Assembly (NCBI GenBank): GCA_030632385.1
Contig: DAOVUW010000037.1
Coordinates: 1-8,440, forward strand
Reading direction: 5' to 3'
Origin: Candidatus Nanohalarchaeota archaeon
Lineage (GTDB): Archaea > EX4484-52
Length of the DNA: 8,440 nucleotides
Of this stretch, positions 1 to 5,444 are shown one piece after another. Both the position numbers and the translations under genes were made by a program. The notes under the pieces were generated by a model. It searched no databases. It saw only the letters and a program-made list of their open reading frames with translations, and was not told the origin of the DNA. The stretch's first letter is position 1. Each line of letters begins with the position of its first letter.

Positions 1-744
1 ACTAAGTTTTTTCTTAGCGCAGATATTAGCTGTGTGTTGTATAGCGGAAATTCTAAACTAAGCATGCTTGATAAAAAAGAGTTTAATGCAGATTTTATTT
101 CTAATTTTGAAAATGCCCTGACTTTTATTTTAAGAAATATTAGAACAAATGCTAAAATCATTGGAGTATCCAGGGTGGAAACTCCTGAAATTCCGGAAAA
201 AGCTTTAAGAGAGGCAATATTAAATGCCATGATTCATAGAGATTATTTTGTTGAAGGGCGCATTCTAATTAACATATTTGCGAATAAAGTAGAAATTATG
301 AATCCAGGGAAACTATTATTTGATGAAAAAGAACTGGGAAATTTAAGTGTTACAAGAAACCCCCTATTGGCAGATTGCATGCTTAGAGCGGGTTTTGTTG
401 AAAAAATTGGTTCCGGCATTAAAAGAATAAAAGAATTAGTGCCGAATGTTAAATTTGAGATAAGTTCTAATTGGTTCAGAGTAGTATTTGACCGAAAAAA
501 AGTTAGTAATGAAATAATAAAAAGTTCGGAGAAAAGTTCGGAGAAAAGTTCGGAGAAAATAGTTCAATTAATATCTCAAAATAACAATATCACTATTGAA
601 GAACTTTCATTAAAATTAAAATTAAGTACTCGTGCAATAGAAAAAAATCTTGCTAAATTAAAAAAGATGAGAAAGATTAGACGTATCGGTTCGGACAAAG
701 GCGGTTATTGGGTTGTAAATAATGTTGAGATGAATTTAAAATGA
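1..744 (+). CDS. AlbA_2/HATPase_c_4 'RecG-like' transcriptional regulator (5' end outside window)
   Basis: The frame is open from the first base of the window, so the gene starts upstream. The GTG at 34 is only an internal codon. What remains matches the C-terminal half of the widespread regulators annotated as 'ATP-binding protein / RecG-related transcriptional regulator' (COG2865 type). The GHKL-like module is seen in ALREAILNAMIHRDY (about codons 69-83 from base 1), followed by EIMNPGKLL and RNPLLADCMLRAGFVEKIGSGI. A low-complexity linker, SSEK three times, joins it to a C-terminal winged helix-turn-helix (ITIEELSLKLKLSTRAIEKNLAKL) that ends in the family-typical GSDKGGYW. The missing N-terminus should carry the AlbA_2 (Schlafen-like) domain. 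The role is presumed to be DNA-binding transcriptional control; target and ligand are unknown. It is convergent with srp54, and nothing links the two functionally. Such genes are often accessory and mobile. Confidence 0.88.
   Translation, partial: TKFFLSADISCVLYSGNSKLSMLDKKEFNADFISNFENALTFILRNIRTNAKIIGVSRVETPEIPEKALREAILNAMIHRDYFVEGRILINIFANKVEIMNPGKLLFDEKELGNLSVTRNPLLADCMLRAGFVEKIGSGIKRIKELVPNVKFEISSNWFRVVFDRKKVSNEIIKSSEKSSEKSSEKIVQLISQNNNITIEELSLKLKLSTRAIEKNLAKLKKMRKIRRIGSDKGGYWVVNNVEMNLK
521..556 (+). repeat. Three perfect tandem copies of a 12-bp unit inside the regulator gene
   Basis: The unit AAAGTTCGGAGA occurs three times in a row at 521-532, 533-544 and 545-556, and the next three bases (AAA) begin a fourth. 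It encodes the SSEK repeats of the linker between the ATPase-like module and the winged helix. Being a multiple of three, copy-number change would alter linker length without breaking the frame. Confidence 0.95.
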
Positions 745-795
745 GTAAATTTTGCAAGACTCTTTTATTGAAATAAAGAAGAATTAATCTGAAAT

Positions 796-806
796 ATTTT
801 TATTTG
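796..806 (+). terminator. Possible U-rich terminator of the regulator gene
   Basis: A T-rich tract (TTTTTATTTG) lies about 50 bp past the stop of the plus-strand regulator and just outside the srp54 stop codon. Archaeal termination often needs only a U-rich tract. The 63-bp convergent gap is also A-rich around 770-785, which gives a T-rich tract for srp54 on the other strand. No stable stem was seen, so this is a weak call. Confidence 0.3.
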
Positions 807-807
807 T

Positions 808-2133
808 TTAAAAACCGCCGCCCATTCCTTTCATCATATTTCCGAATTTTCCTTTAAATGATTTCGATTCCATTTTTTTCGTCATTTTCTTAATCATTCT
901 AAATTGCTTTAAGAGTTCCTTTACATCGCTTGGATTTACACCAGAGCCTTTTGCTATTCTCTCTATTCTGGAGCGGTCAATTAGTTCAGGATCCAGTCGT
1001 TCTTTTTTTGTCATAGAACCAATCATCACTTCATATTTTTTCATGTTCTCTTCGCTTGTATCCATTACATTTTGCGGTATTTTTGCAGAGTTCATGCCGG
1101 GAATCATTGACATCATTTTTGACAAAGAACCCATTTTTCTGACACTTTTGAGCTGGAGATAAAATGTTTCCATATTCATCTCGCCTTCTGAGAGTTTTTG
1201 CATTTCTTCTTCATCAATGGCATTATTGACTTTTTCTACCAATCCTTGCATATCTCCCATTCCAAGCAGTCTTGAAGTGAATCTAAATGGGTCGTATTCT
1301 TCAAAGTCATTTACTTTTTCTCCAACACCGATAAATACTACAGGAGCTTTTGCTCCATAGCAACCAGATAGTGCACCACCACCTTTTGCAGAACTGTCCA
1401 TTTTTGTCAAAACAATTCCGTCTATCTGGGATATTTCTCTGAATGATTCTGAAAGTTTTCTTGCGGATTTACCTATGTCTCCACTAAAGACCAAATAAAC
1501 CAGAACATTTCTACTTGTTTTTGTTTGTGAATGAGAAATTATAGATTTTAATTCTTTTTTTAAATCGTCATCAAATGCAGATCTTCCGGCAGTATCCACA
1601 ATAATTAAATCTTTTTTGCTAAAATGTTCAAATCCTTCGCTTAATATTCCCAAAAGGTCTTTGGATTTTGCATCTTTCTTTCCAAATACATCTATTTTGT
1701 TTTTCCCTCCAAATTGAGATAACTGCTCGTATGCTGCAGGTCTATCTAAATCAGCGCAGATAATAGCAGTAGATATACTTTTTCTTTTCATGTAATTTGC
1801 AAATTTAACCGATGATGTTGTTTTACCGCTACCATAAAGCCCAGCCAATACAATAATTCCTTTTTCTAATGAAATATCCTGCTTTTTATCGCCCAGTATT
1901 TTTACGAGTTCTCCATAGACGGCATTTATAATATGATCTTTTCTGATGATTCCTGCTTTTGGTTTTATAAGAGCTTTTTCTCTTATGTTTTTTGAAAGTT
2001 CAAATACAAGGTTTATGTCAACATCTCCCCGGATAAGATTTCTCTGGATTTCTTTTATTAATTCATCTATTGCTTTTTTGTCTGCAATTCCGAGATTGAA
2101 TTTTGAAAGTGCATCTTTTATTTTTGAAAACAT
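808..2133 (-). CDS. srp54: Signal recognition particle 54 kDa protein (SRP54, GTPase)
   Basis: SRP54 (bacterial Ffh) binds SRP RNA and the signal sequences of nascent membrane and secreted proteins, and delivers ribosomes to the receptor FtsY at the membrane. The 441-aa length is normal. The N domain covers about residues 1-85. The NG GTPase shows the P-loop GLYGSGKTT (98-106), DLDRPAA (128-134, usually D-T-Y-R-P-A-A), DTAGR (180-184), TKMD (253-256), GGGALS (261-266) and FTSRLLGMGD. The methionine-rich M domain (about 300-441) contains MGSLSKMMSMIPGM and the RNA-binding signature RIAKGSG (392-398), and ends in a Met/Gly-rich tail. The P-loop has Tyr where Gln is usual, and GKTT is followed by Ser rather than Thr; both look like lineage variation. 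Start ATG is at 2133, with AGGA close upstream and an AT-only TATA-like palindrome about 33 bp away. It is transcribed divergently from the UPF0147 gene. Confidence 0.98.
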   Translation of the reverse strand: MFSKIKDALSKFNLGIADKKAIDELIKEIQRNLIRGDVDINLVFELSKNIREKALIKPKAGIIRKDHIINAVYGELVKILGDKKQDISLEKGIIVLAGLYGSGKTTSSVKFANYMKRKSISTAIICADLDRPAAYEQLSQFGGKNKIDVFGKKDAKSKDLLGILSEGFEHFSKKDLIIVDTAGRSAFDDDLKKELKSIISHSQTKTSRNVLVYLVFSGDIGKSARKLSESFREISQIDGIVLTKMDSSAKGGGALSGCYGAKAPVVFIGVGEKVNDFEEYDPFRFTSRLLGMGDMQGLVEKVNNAIDEEEMQKLSEGEMNMETFYLQLKSVRKMGSLSKMMSMIPGMNSAKIPQNVMDTSEENMKKYEVMIGSMTKKERLDPELIDRSRIERIAKGSGVNPSDVKELLKQFRMIKKMTKKMESKSFKGKFGNMMKGMGGGF

Positions 2134-2160
2134 AATTCCTATTAATTACTTATCAAATAG

Positions 2161-2172
2161 ATTTTTAAAAAT
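2161..2172. promoter_or_regulatory. Palindromic AT-only TATA-like element between srp54 and the UPF0147 gene
   Basis: ATTTTTAAAAAT is a perfect 12-bp palindrome in the 83-bp gap between two divergent genes. Its centre is about 33 bp from the srp54 ATG (short leader) and about 50 bp from the UPF0147 ATG, or 26 bp from the alternative TTG at 2193. Because it is symmetric it could serve as a TATA box in both directions. This is inferred from spacing and base composition only. Confidence 0.45.
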
Positions 2173-2216
2173 TAAATTATTTTATTGAATAGTTGGGTGA
2201 AAAAACATTAATAAAT

Positions 2217-2489
2217 ATGGATGATAAACTGCTAGAATTGCATGATGAATTAAATTATATGATAGAAAGCATCAAGATGCCCAGAAAAGTTAGGGAATCT
2301 TTAACAGAATGTGCCCAATTACTTAAAGAAGAAGATAAAGAAGATAATGAAAAATTAAACAATACTATGCTTGTTTTAGAAGACATCAATGCAATAAAAA
2401 CTATTTCTCCAATTTTGAGAACAGAAATATGGAATTTAATTGGAAAATTAGAAGTGTTTGAAAAAAGTGAAAGTTATGAAAAGTCATGA
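2217..2489 (+). CDS. UPF0147 family protein
   Basis: A 90-residue protein matching the archaeal UPF0147 family, whose biochemical function is not established. The recognisable core is MPRKVRESLTECAQLLKEED, an acidic lysine-rich stretch, then MLVLEDINAIKTISPILRTEIWNLIGKLE. In family members the same pattern of a Pro-Arg helix, a charged helix and a final I-W-x-(I/L)-(V/I/G)-x-K-L-E helix is seen. It is all-helical and soluble, with no membrane segment. I chose the ATG at 2217. An in-frame TTG at 2193 would add eight residues (MGEKTLIN); it lies about where a transcript from the 2161-2172 element would begin, so it cannot be excluded. A GGTGA at 2196-2200 is rather far (16 nt) from the ATG. Its last 14 bp overlap the next gene, indicating one operon. 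Confidence 0.85.
   Translation: MDDKLLELHDELNYMIESIKMPRKVRESLTECAQLLKEEDKEDNEKLNNTMLVLEDINAIKTISPILRTEIWNLIGKLEVFEKSESYEKS
2467..2470 (+). promoter_or_regulatory. GTGA ribosome binding site fixing the start of the small membrane protein
   Basis: GTGA sits five bases before the ATG at 2476, inside the end of the UPF0147 gene. It favours this ATG over the in-frame TTG at 2458, and the spacing suits a translationally coupled second gene. Confidence 0.55.
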
Positions 2490-2739
2490 TTTTGAAAGAA
2501 TAGCAGGACCTGTTTATGTGACCGGAGGGCTTATCATAATGCTTTTTTGGATAAAATATGGATTGATTGGATTAGGAACATCTTTTCTGATACTATTGAT
2601 TCCTCTTATAATGTGCTCAAAATCCCATCACAGGGGTGCCCGAAAATATCACATAGAAGGGTATGGCGGTCATCGCGAAGGAATGCTTTTCAAATTGCTT
2701 GAGAGAATAAAAATGTACAGGAATGCGTCTTTGGCGTAG
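2476..2739 (+). CDS. Small two-helix membrane protein, unrecognised
   Basis: An 87-aa protein I cannot assign to a family. Residues 11-27 (GPVYVTGGLIIMLFWIK) and about 30-47 are hydrophobic, giving two transmembrane helices joined by a very short turn (YGLIG), so both ends should be on the same side. The C-terminal half is basic and rich in His, Gly and Arg (SHHRGARKYHIEGYGGHREG), then forms an amphipathic helix (LFKLLERIKMY). By the positive-inside rule this tail is cytoplasmic. There is no signal peptide and no catalytic motif. The His-rich stretch could bind metal or nucleic acid, but that is speculation. It overlaps the UPF0147 gene by 14 bp with its own GTGA site, so the two are very probably co-transcribed and co-translated; whether they interact is unknown. 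Confidence 0.75.
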   Translation: MKSHDFERIAGPVYVTGGLIIMLFWIKYGLIGLGTSFLILLIPLIMCSKSHHRGARKYHIEGYGGHREGMLFKLLERIKMYRNASLA

Positions 2740-2837
2740 TGTTTTGAAGAAAATTTTTGAATGATTTCGCATTTACACAATATATTCTAAAAAGACGGAA
2801 TTTTAAATAATCGGAAGGACATCCAACAGTTGAATTC

Positions 2838-2844
2838 TTTTTTT
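2838..2844 (+). terminator. T7 tract downstream of the UPF0147/membrane-protein operon
   Basis: Seven consecutive T residues lie about 100 bp after the stop codon of the small membrane protein. A second T7 run at 2906-2912 follows a short GC-rich patch. Either could act as a U-rich archaeal terminator. No convincing stem accompanies them. The rest of the 216-bp gap contains no gene I can support. Confidence 0.35.
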
Positions 2845-2924
2845 AAAAAGTATAAAAAATTTGTCAAATTTAGGTTACATTATGGTTTTGGTGGTTGCCG
2901 CTGCCTTTTTTTGCTCCTTTTACC

Positions 2925-2930
2925 AAAAAA
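2925..2930 (-). terminator. T6 tract downstream of the tandem Lrp-like gene
   Basis: On the minus strand six T residues occur about 26 bp past the stop codon of the Lrp-like gene. This fits a minimal U-rich archaeal terminator; there is no supporting hairpin. Confidence 0.35.
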
Positions 2931-2955
2931 GAATATAGACAAATCTTTTCTATGG

Positions 2956-3909
2956 TTATATTGTTTTAGGAGATAGTTCATTTTCAATATGGATTAATTC
3001 ATATTCTACTAAATTTTCTGAAAAAGTTTCTTTTATTTCATTTATCTCTTCAATTAATTCTGAGGGTGTTTTGTAAATAATCTGAAATATAGTATTGTAT
3101 TTTCCGACACCAATTCCAACCGCATGAATATTTTCCCTTCGAGATCCATAAGTTAATATTTTATTTTTGTTTGATTTTGAAAGATTGTTTAATTTTAAAA
3201 CTAATTGGACGAGTTTGTAATCTATTTTATTCAAATCAAGAAGAATTCTATATCCTAAAATAATATTCTTTTTTAGTTTCTTTAATCTATAATTAACTGT
3301 TTCTACTTTTTCGTGAATATTGTTTGCAATATTGATAATTTTTATTTTTGCATTCTTGGATATTTCATGAATTATTTTCTTGTCTAATTCATCAATCTTC
3401 TTTTTTTCTGTTTCGTAAAGACTTAATTTATTTTCTTCTTTATTCACTCCGAATATTTTTAATGGGAAATAATGCAATTCAATAGGTTCAAATATATCAT
3501 AATCTAAAAGATTTTCTTTCCATAGTTCATAAAGGTCGGAAATAAAATCTAAAATGTTTAATGTTTCTTTTGTTAAAACTGTTAAAATATAATCCCACGC
3601 CCCGTAACATTGCACTCTTGTAAAGATAAGAATGCCTTCATTGGTTTTTATTTGTGACAACTTGTCTATGTTTGGATTTTTAACCCTTAATTTTATGATA
3701 TAATTTTTATTGTAACCCAGTGAATATAAATCAAAAAATACGAGATACTTTTTTATGAGTCCTTTTTCTTCATATTTCTTAATCCTGTATTCTGCTTGTT
3801 CTCTGGATATCATGCATTTTTTTGCTATTTTTGTTATTGGTTCTCTAAAATTATGGAAAATATAACTGAGTAATTTTTTATCTTTTTTATCTAATTTTAT
3901 TTTTTCCAT
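2956..3909 (-). CDS. Tandem Lrp/AsnC-like transcriptional regulator (two fused units)
   Basis: A 317-aa protein made of two Lrp/AsnC-like units in one chain. Unit 1 has a helix-turn-helix at about residues 5-55 (LDKKDKKLLSYIFHN, then EPITKIAKKCMISREQAEYRI, then EEKGLIKKYLVFFDLYSLGY) and an alpha/beta effector-like domain to about 150. Unit 2 repeats the plan: helix-turn-helix at about 172-222 (IDELDKKIIHEISKNAKIKI, then NYRLKKLKKNIILGYRILLD) and a second domain to about 310. Lrp proteins normally carry one unit (about 150 aa) and dimerise; the fusion suggests an intramolecular dimer equivalent. I start at the ATG at 3909 rather than the TTG 21 codons upstream, because a TATA box (3934-3941) lies 25-32 bp away, implying a leaderless mRNA. 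It is divergent from the small-protein/radical SAM pair and is its likely regulator. Lrp-like siroheme decarboxylases are an alternative I consider unlikely. Confidence 0.85.
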   Translation of the reverse strand: MEKIKLDKKDKKLLSYIFHNFREPITKIAKKCMISREQAEYRIKKYEEKGLIKKYLVFFDLYSLGYNKNYIIKLRVKNPNIDKLSQIKTNEGILIFTRVQCYGAWDYILTVLTKETLNILDFISDLYELWKENLLDYDIFEPIELHYFPLKIFGVNKEENKLSLYETEKKKIDELDKKIIHEISKNAKIKIINIANNIHEKVETVNYRLKKLKKNIILGYRILLDLNKIDYKLVQLVLKLNNLSKSNKNKILTYGSRRENIHAVGIGVGKYNTIFQIIYKTPSELIEEINEIKETFSENLVEYELIHIENELSPKTI

Positions 3910-3933
3910 TTTATTATTATAAATCATATTATG

Positions 3934-3941
3934 TTTATAAA
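3934..3941 (-). promoter_or_regulatory. TATA box of the tandem Lrp-like gene
   Basis: TTTATAAA, itself palindromic, is centred about 28 bp from the ATG at 3909. That distance puts the transcription start at or next to the start codon, so the mRNA is probably leaderless. This box is the main reason for preferring the start at 3909. Confidence 0.6.
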
Positions 3942-3972
3942 TCTTACTAATTATCTTAAATATATTACACAT

Positions 3973-3994
3973 ATTTTACTTATTTTAGTAAATT
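3973..3994. promoter_or_regulatory. Inverted repeat, candidate operator in the divergent promoter region
   Basis: ATTTTACT (3973-3980) and AGTAAATT (3987-3994) form arms matching at 7 of 8 positions around a 6-bp AT spacer. A wider pair, TTACTAA (3944-3950) and TTAGTAA (3985-3991), is perfect and nearly centred between the two start codons. Lrp-type regulators bind AT-rich imperfect palindromes near promoters, so this is a reasonable autoregulatory or shared operator. In such AT-rich DNA chance repeats are common. Confidence 0.35.
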
Positions 3995-4008
3995 ATCAAC
4001 AAAAGATA

Positions 4009-4016
4009 TTTATATT
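4009..4016 (+). promoter_or_regulatory. TATA box of the small-protein/radical SAM unit
   Basis: TTTATATT is centred about 24 bp before the ATG at 4036, so transcription should start at or near that codon. It supports the short 71-residue reading of the first gene rather than a longer one starting at 3931, which would lie across this promoter. Confidence 0.6.
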
Positions 4017-4035
4017 TCAAAAGACATATATTACT

Positions 4036-4251
4036 ATGGCATTAGGATGGTCCGGATCCAATGGAGGCGTTCAGGAAATATATGAAAAATTCGCTTTAGC
4101 GGATGTAGATGCAGGAATTACAAAATATAAATCTTTGTATAAAAATATTCCTGAAAAACGAACTAAAAAAAGAGAAATCTATCAAAGGGCAATTTGCGGA
4201 TTAACAGAACTCCAAAAAAAGATGATTGAAAGTTTAGATGGGAAATTGTAA
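4036..4251 (+). CDS. Small 71-aa protein preceding a radical SAM enzyme, unrecognised
   Basis: I do not recognise this family. The protein begins with a Gly/Ser-rich segment containing a Trp (MALGWSGSNGGV, residues 1-12). After it come helical, charged stretches (VQEIYEKFALADVDAGITKYKSLYKN and KREIYQRAICGLTELQKKMIESLDGKL) separated by a basic turn, PEKRTKK. There is one Cys, in AICGL, and no signal peptide or membrane segment. The ATG at 4036 is supported by a TATA box 20-27 bp upstream (leaderless mRNA). The frame stays open upstream to 3931, but that part covers the promoter. Its TAA is immediately followed by the ATG of the radical SAM gene, so the two are surely co-expressed. It could be a substrate of that enzyme, a recognition or chaperone partner, or a structural subunit. 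Nothing in the sequence decides between these. Confidence 0.72.
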   Translation: MALGWSGSNGGVQEIYEKFALADVDAGITKYKSLYKNIPEKRTKKREIYQRAICGLTELQKKMIESLDGKL

Positions 4252-5292
4252 ATGGCGTCCGGAATTTTAGGTTCTGATAGAAGCACAGACAGAGCAATTT
4301 CTTTTCAAAATAAAGATTTATTGAACAAACCTTTAGATGTTTCCTATTTTGTTAATAATGTTTGTAATTTGAAATGCAGGCATTGTTATGTTGGTTATGA
4401 AGAGGGAAAAGGCGAACTTTCTATCTTGGAATGGACAAAAGTATTTGATAGATTAATTGATATGGGAGCATTAACATTTGGAAATGTTGGGAAAGAACCT
4501 TTGCTTGCATCTGAAAAGACAGTAAGTTTGTTAAATTATTTTGCACAAAAAAGAGAAGAGAAACCTAAATTGCGATTTGGTTTTGTTACCAATGGAACTT
4601 TATTGGAAGGAAAATTAGTGGGTGAAATTGCTAAAATTTCTCCTGATTATATTGACGTAAGTTTGGACGGCGCGATTAAAGAGCATGATTATATCAGAGG
4701 GAAAGGAAATTATGCAAGAACTCTAAATAACTTAAGAAAATTGCCCTCTGATTTAAAACAAAATATTTTCATTAGTTATACTTTAATGAATCATAATAAA
4801 TATTCTTTTGAAAATATGATTAAAGAAATAAAAGATATTGGCATAAAGAAATTTTTAGTTTCTCCTTATGTTTCTACGCCTTCTTCAAATGGAGATATAG
4901 CTCTGTCTGATGAGAGAATTGTTGATTTTTATGAAGGAATTATCAAAGGGCAGGAAGTTGATTTTTCAAAATTAGGCAGTATTGAAATCTTATTAAAATC
5001 AGATTATGATGCACAAAAACCTTTGATAGATAAATTAGTTGAGAGGAAAGCTATAGACATTAATCAACTTTTGATAGATGAGTACGGGGTTTTATTTAAT
5101 AGATATTCTGGGCAAAATGATTCAACCGTTGTAATTAATTATATGCCTTTTTCTGATACTTTTTCCAAAGCAGTAAGAATTAGTCATGATGGTTATGTTA
5201 GTGGGTGTTTGGAGATGTTTCATAAAGATTATCCTCAGAGAACAAAAGGGAATTTAAAAAAGACGAAGATTGAAGAAATATTGAATGTTTAG
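4252..5292 (+). CDS. Radical SAM enzyme with degenerate SPASM-like C-terminus
   Basis: A 346-aa radical SAM protein. The 4Fe-4S cluster that cleaves S-adenosylmethionine is held by CNLKCRHC (Cys38, Cys42, Cys45). The following barrel shows NVGKEPLL (78-85), where most relatives have G-G-E-P, then FVTNGTLL and DVSLDGAIKEHDYIRGKGNY (135-154), all typical of the MoaA/PqqE/SPASM branch. The C-terminal region has DGYVSGCLEM (Cys319) and GNLKKTKIEEI, the layout that begins a SPASM domain binding extra clusters. The chain then stops after ILNV, without the later Cys residues. Other frames continue with Cys-bearing coding-like sequence, so the end may be frameshifted. SPASM relatives modify peptides or cofactors; the actual substrate is unknown, and the small protein directly upstream (no gap between stop and start) is the obvious candidate partner. 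Confidence 0.92.
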   Translation: MASGILGSDRSTDRAISFQNKDLLNKPLDVSYFVNNVCNLKCRHCYVGYEEGKGELSILEWTKVFDRLIDMGALTFGNVGKEPLLASEKTVSLLNYFAQKREEKPKLRFGFVTNGTLLEGKLVGEIAKISPDYIDVSLDGAIKEHDYIRGKGNYARTLNNLRKLPSDLKQNIFISYTLMNHNKYSFENMIKEIKDIGIKKFLVSPYVSTPSSNGDIALSDERIVDFYEGIIKGQEVDFSKLGSIEILLKSDYDAQKPLIDKLVERKAIDINQLLIDEYGVLFNRYSGQNDSTVVINYMPFSDTFSKAVRISHDGYVSGCLEMFHKDYPQRTKGNLKKTKIEEILNV

Positions 5293-5300
5293 TTTTTTTT
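5293..5300 (+). terminator. T8 tract directly after the radical SAM stop codon
   Basis: Eight T residues follow the TAG with no gap, fitting a U-rich archaeal terminator. It would close the small-protein/radical SAM unit and separate it from the membrane-protein gene at 5445. Confidence 0.5.
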
Positions 5301-5444
5301 GGATGTGGAAAAATAGATGCAGGGATCACTTTTTTAATTGTGGATGAAGACGAATAATTAATAATCTCGATAAAGAATGAAAATATCTCAATGACATTTA
5401 GAAATTATTTTGAAATGATATGGGGGATTTCAAAAAAGTAAAAT

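Noticed and set aside
1946..2188. 80-codon plus-strand frame inside srp54
   Set aside because: It is fully antisense to the conserved N domain of srp54 and runs into the shared promoter; a shadow.
2740..2955. Possible small RNA around the GC-richer patch at 2889-2905
   Set aside because: No stable stem, box C/D or tRNA-like features could be found; only T tracts suited to termination.
3931..4035. N-terminal extension of the 71-aa protein
   Set aside because: The frame stays open but crosses the TATA box and the start region of the divergent gene; the Met-Ala start at 4036 fits the promoter better.
2956..5292. Heme pathway pair (Lrp-like siroheme decarboxylase plus AhbC/AhbD-type radical SAM)
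   Set aside because: The combination of an Lrp-like fusion and a radical SAM enzyme suggested it, but the Lrp halves have intact helix-turn-helix segments and no clear decarboxylase signature, the radical SAM protein lacks the SPASM Cys set, and no other heme gene is nearby.
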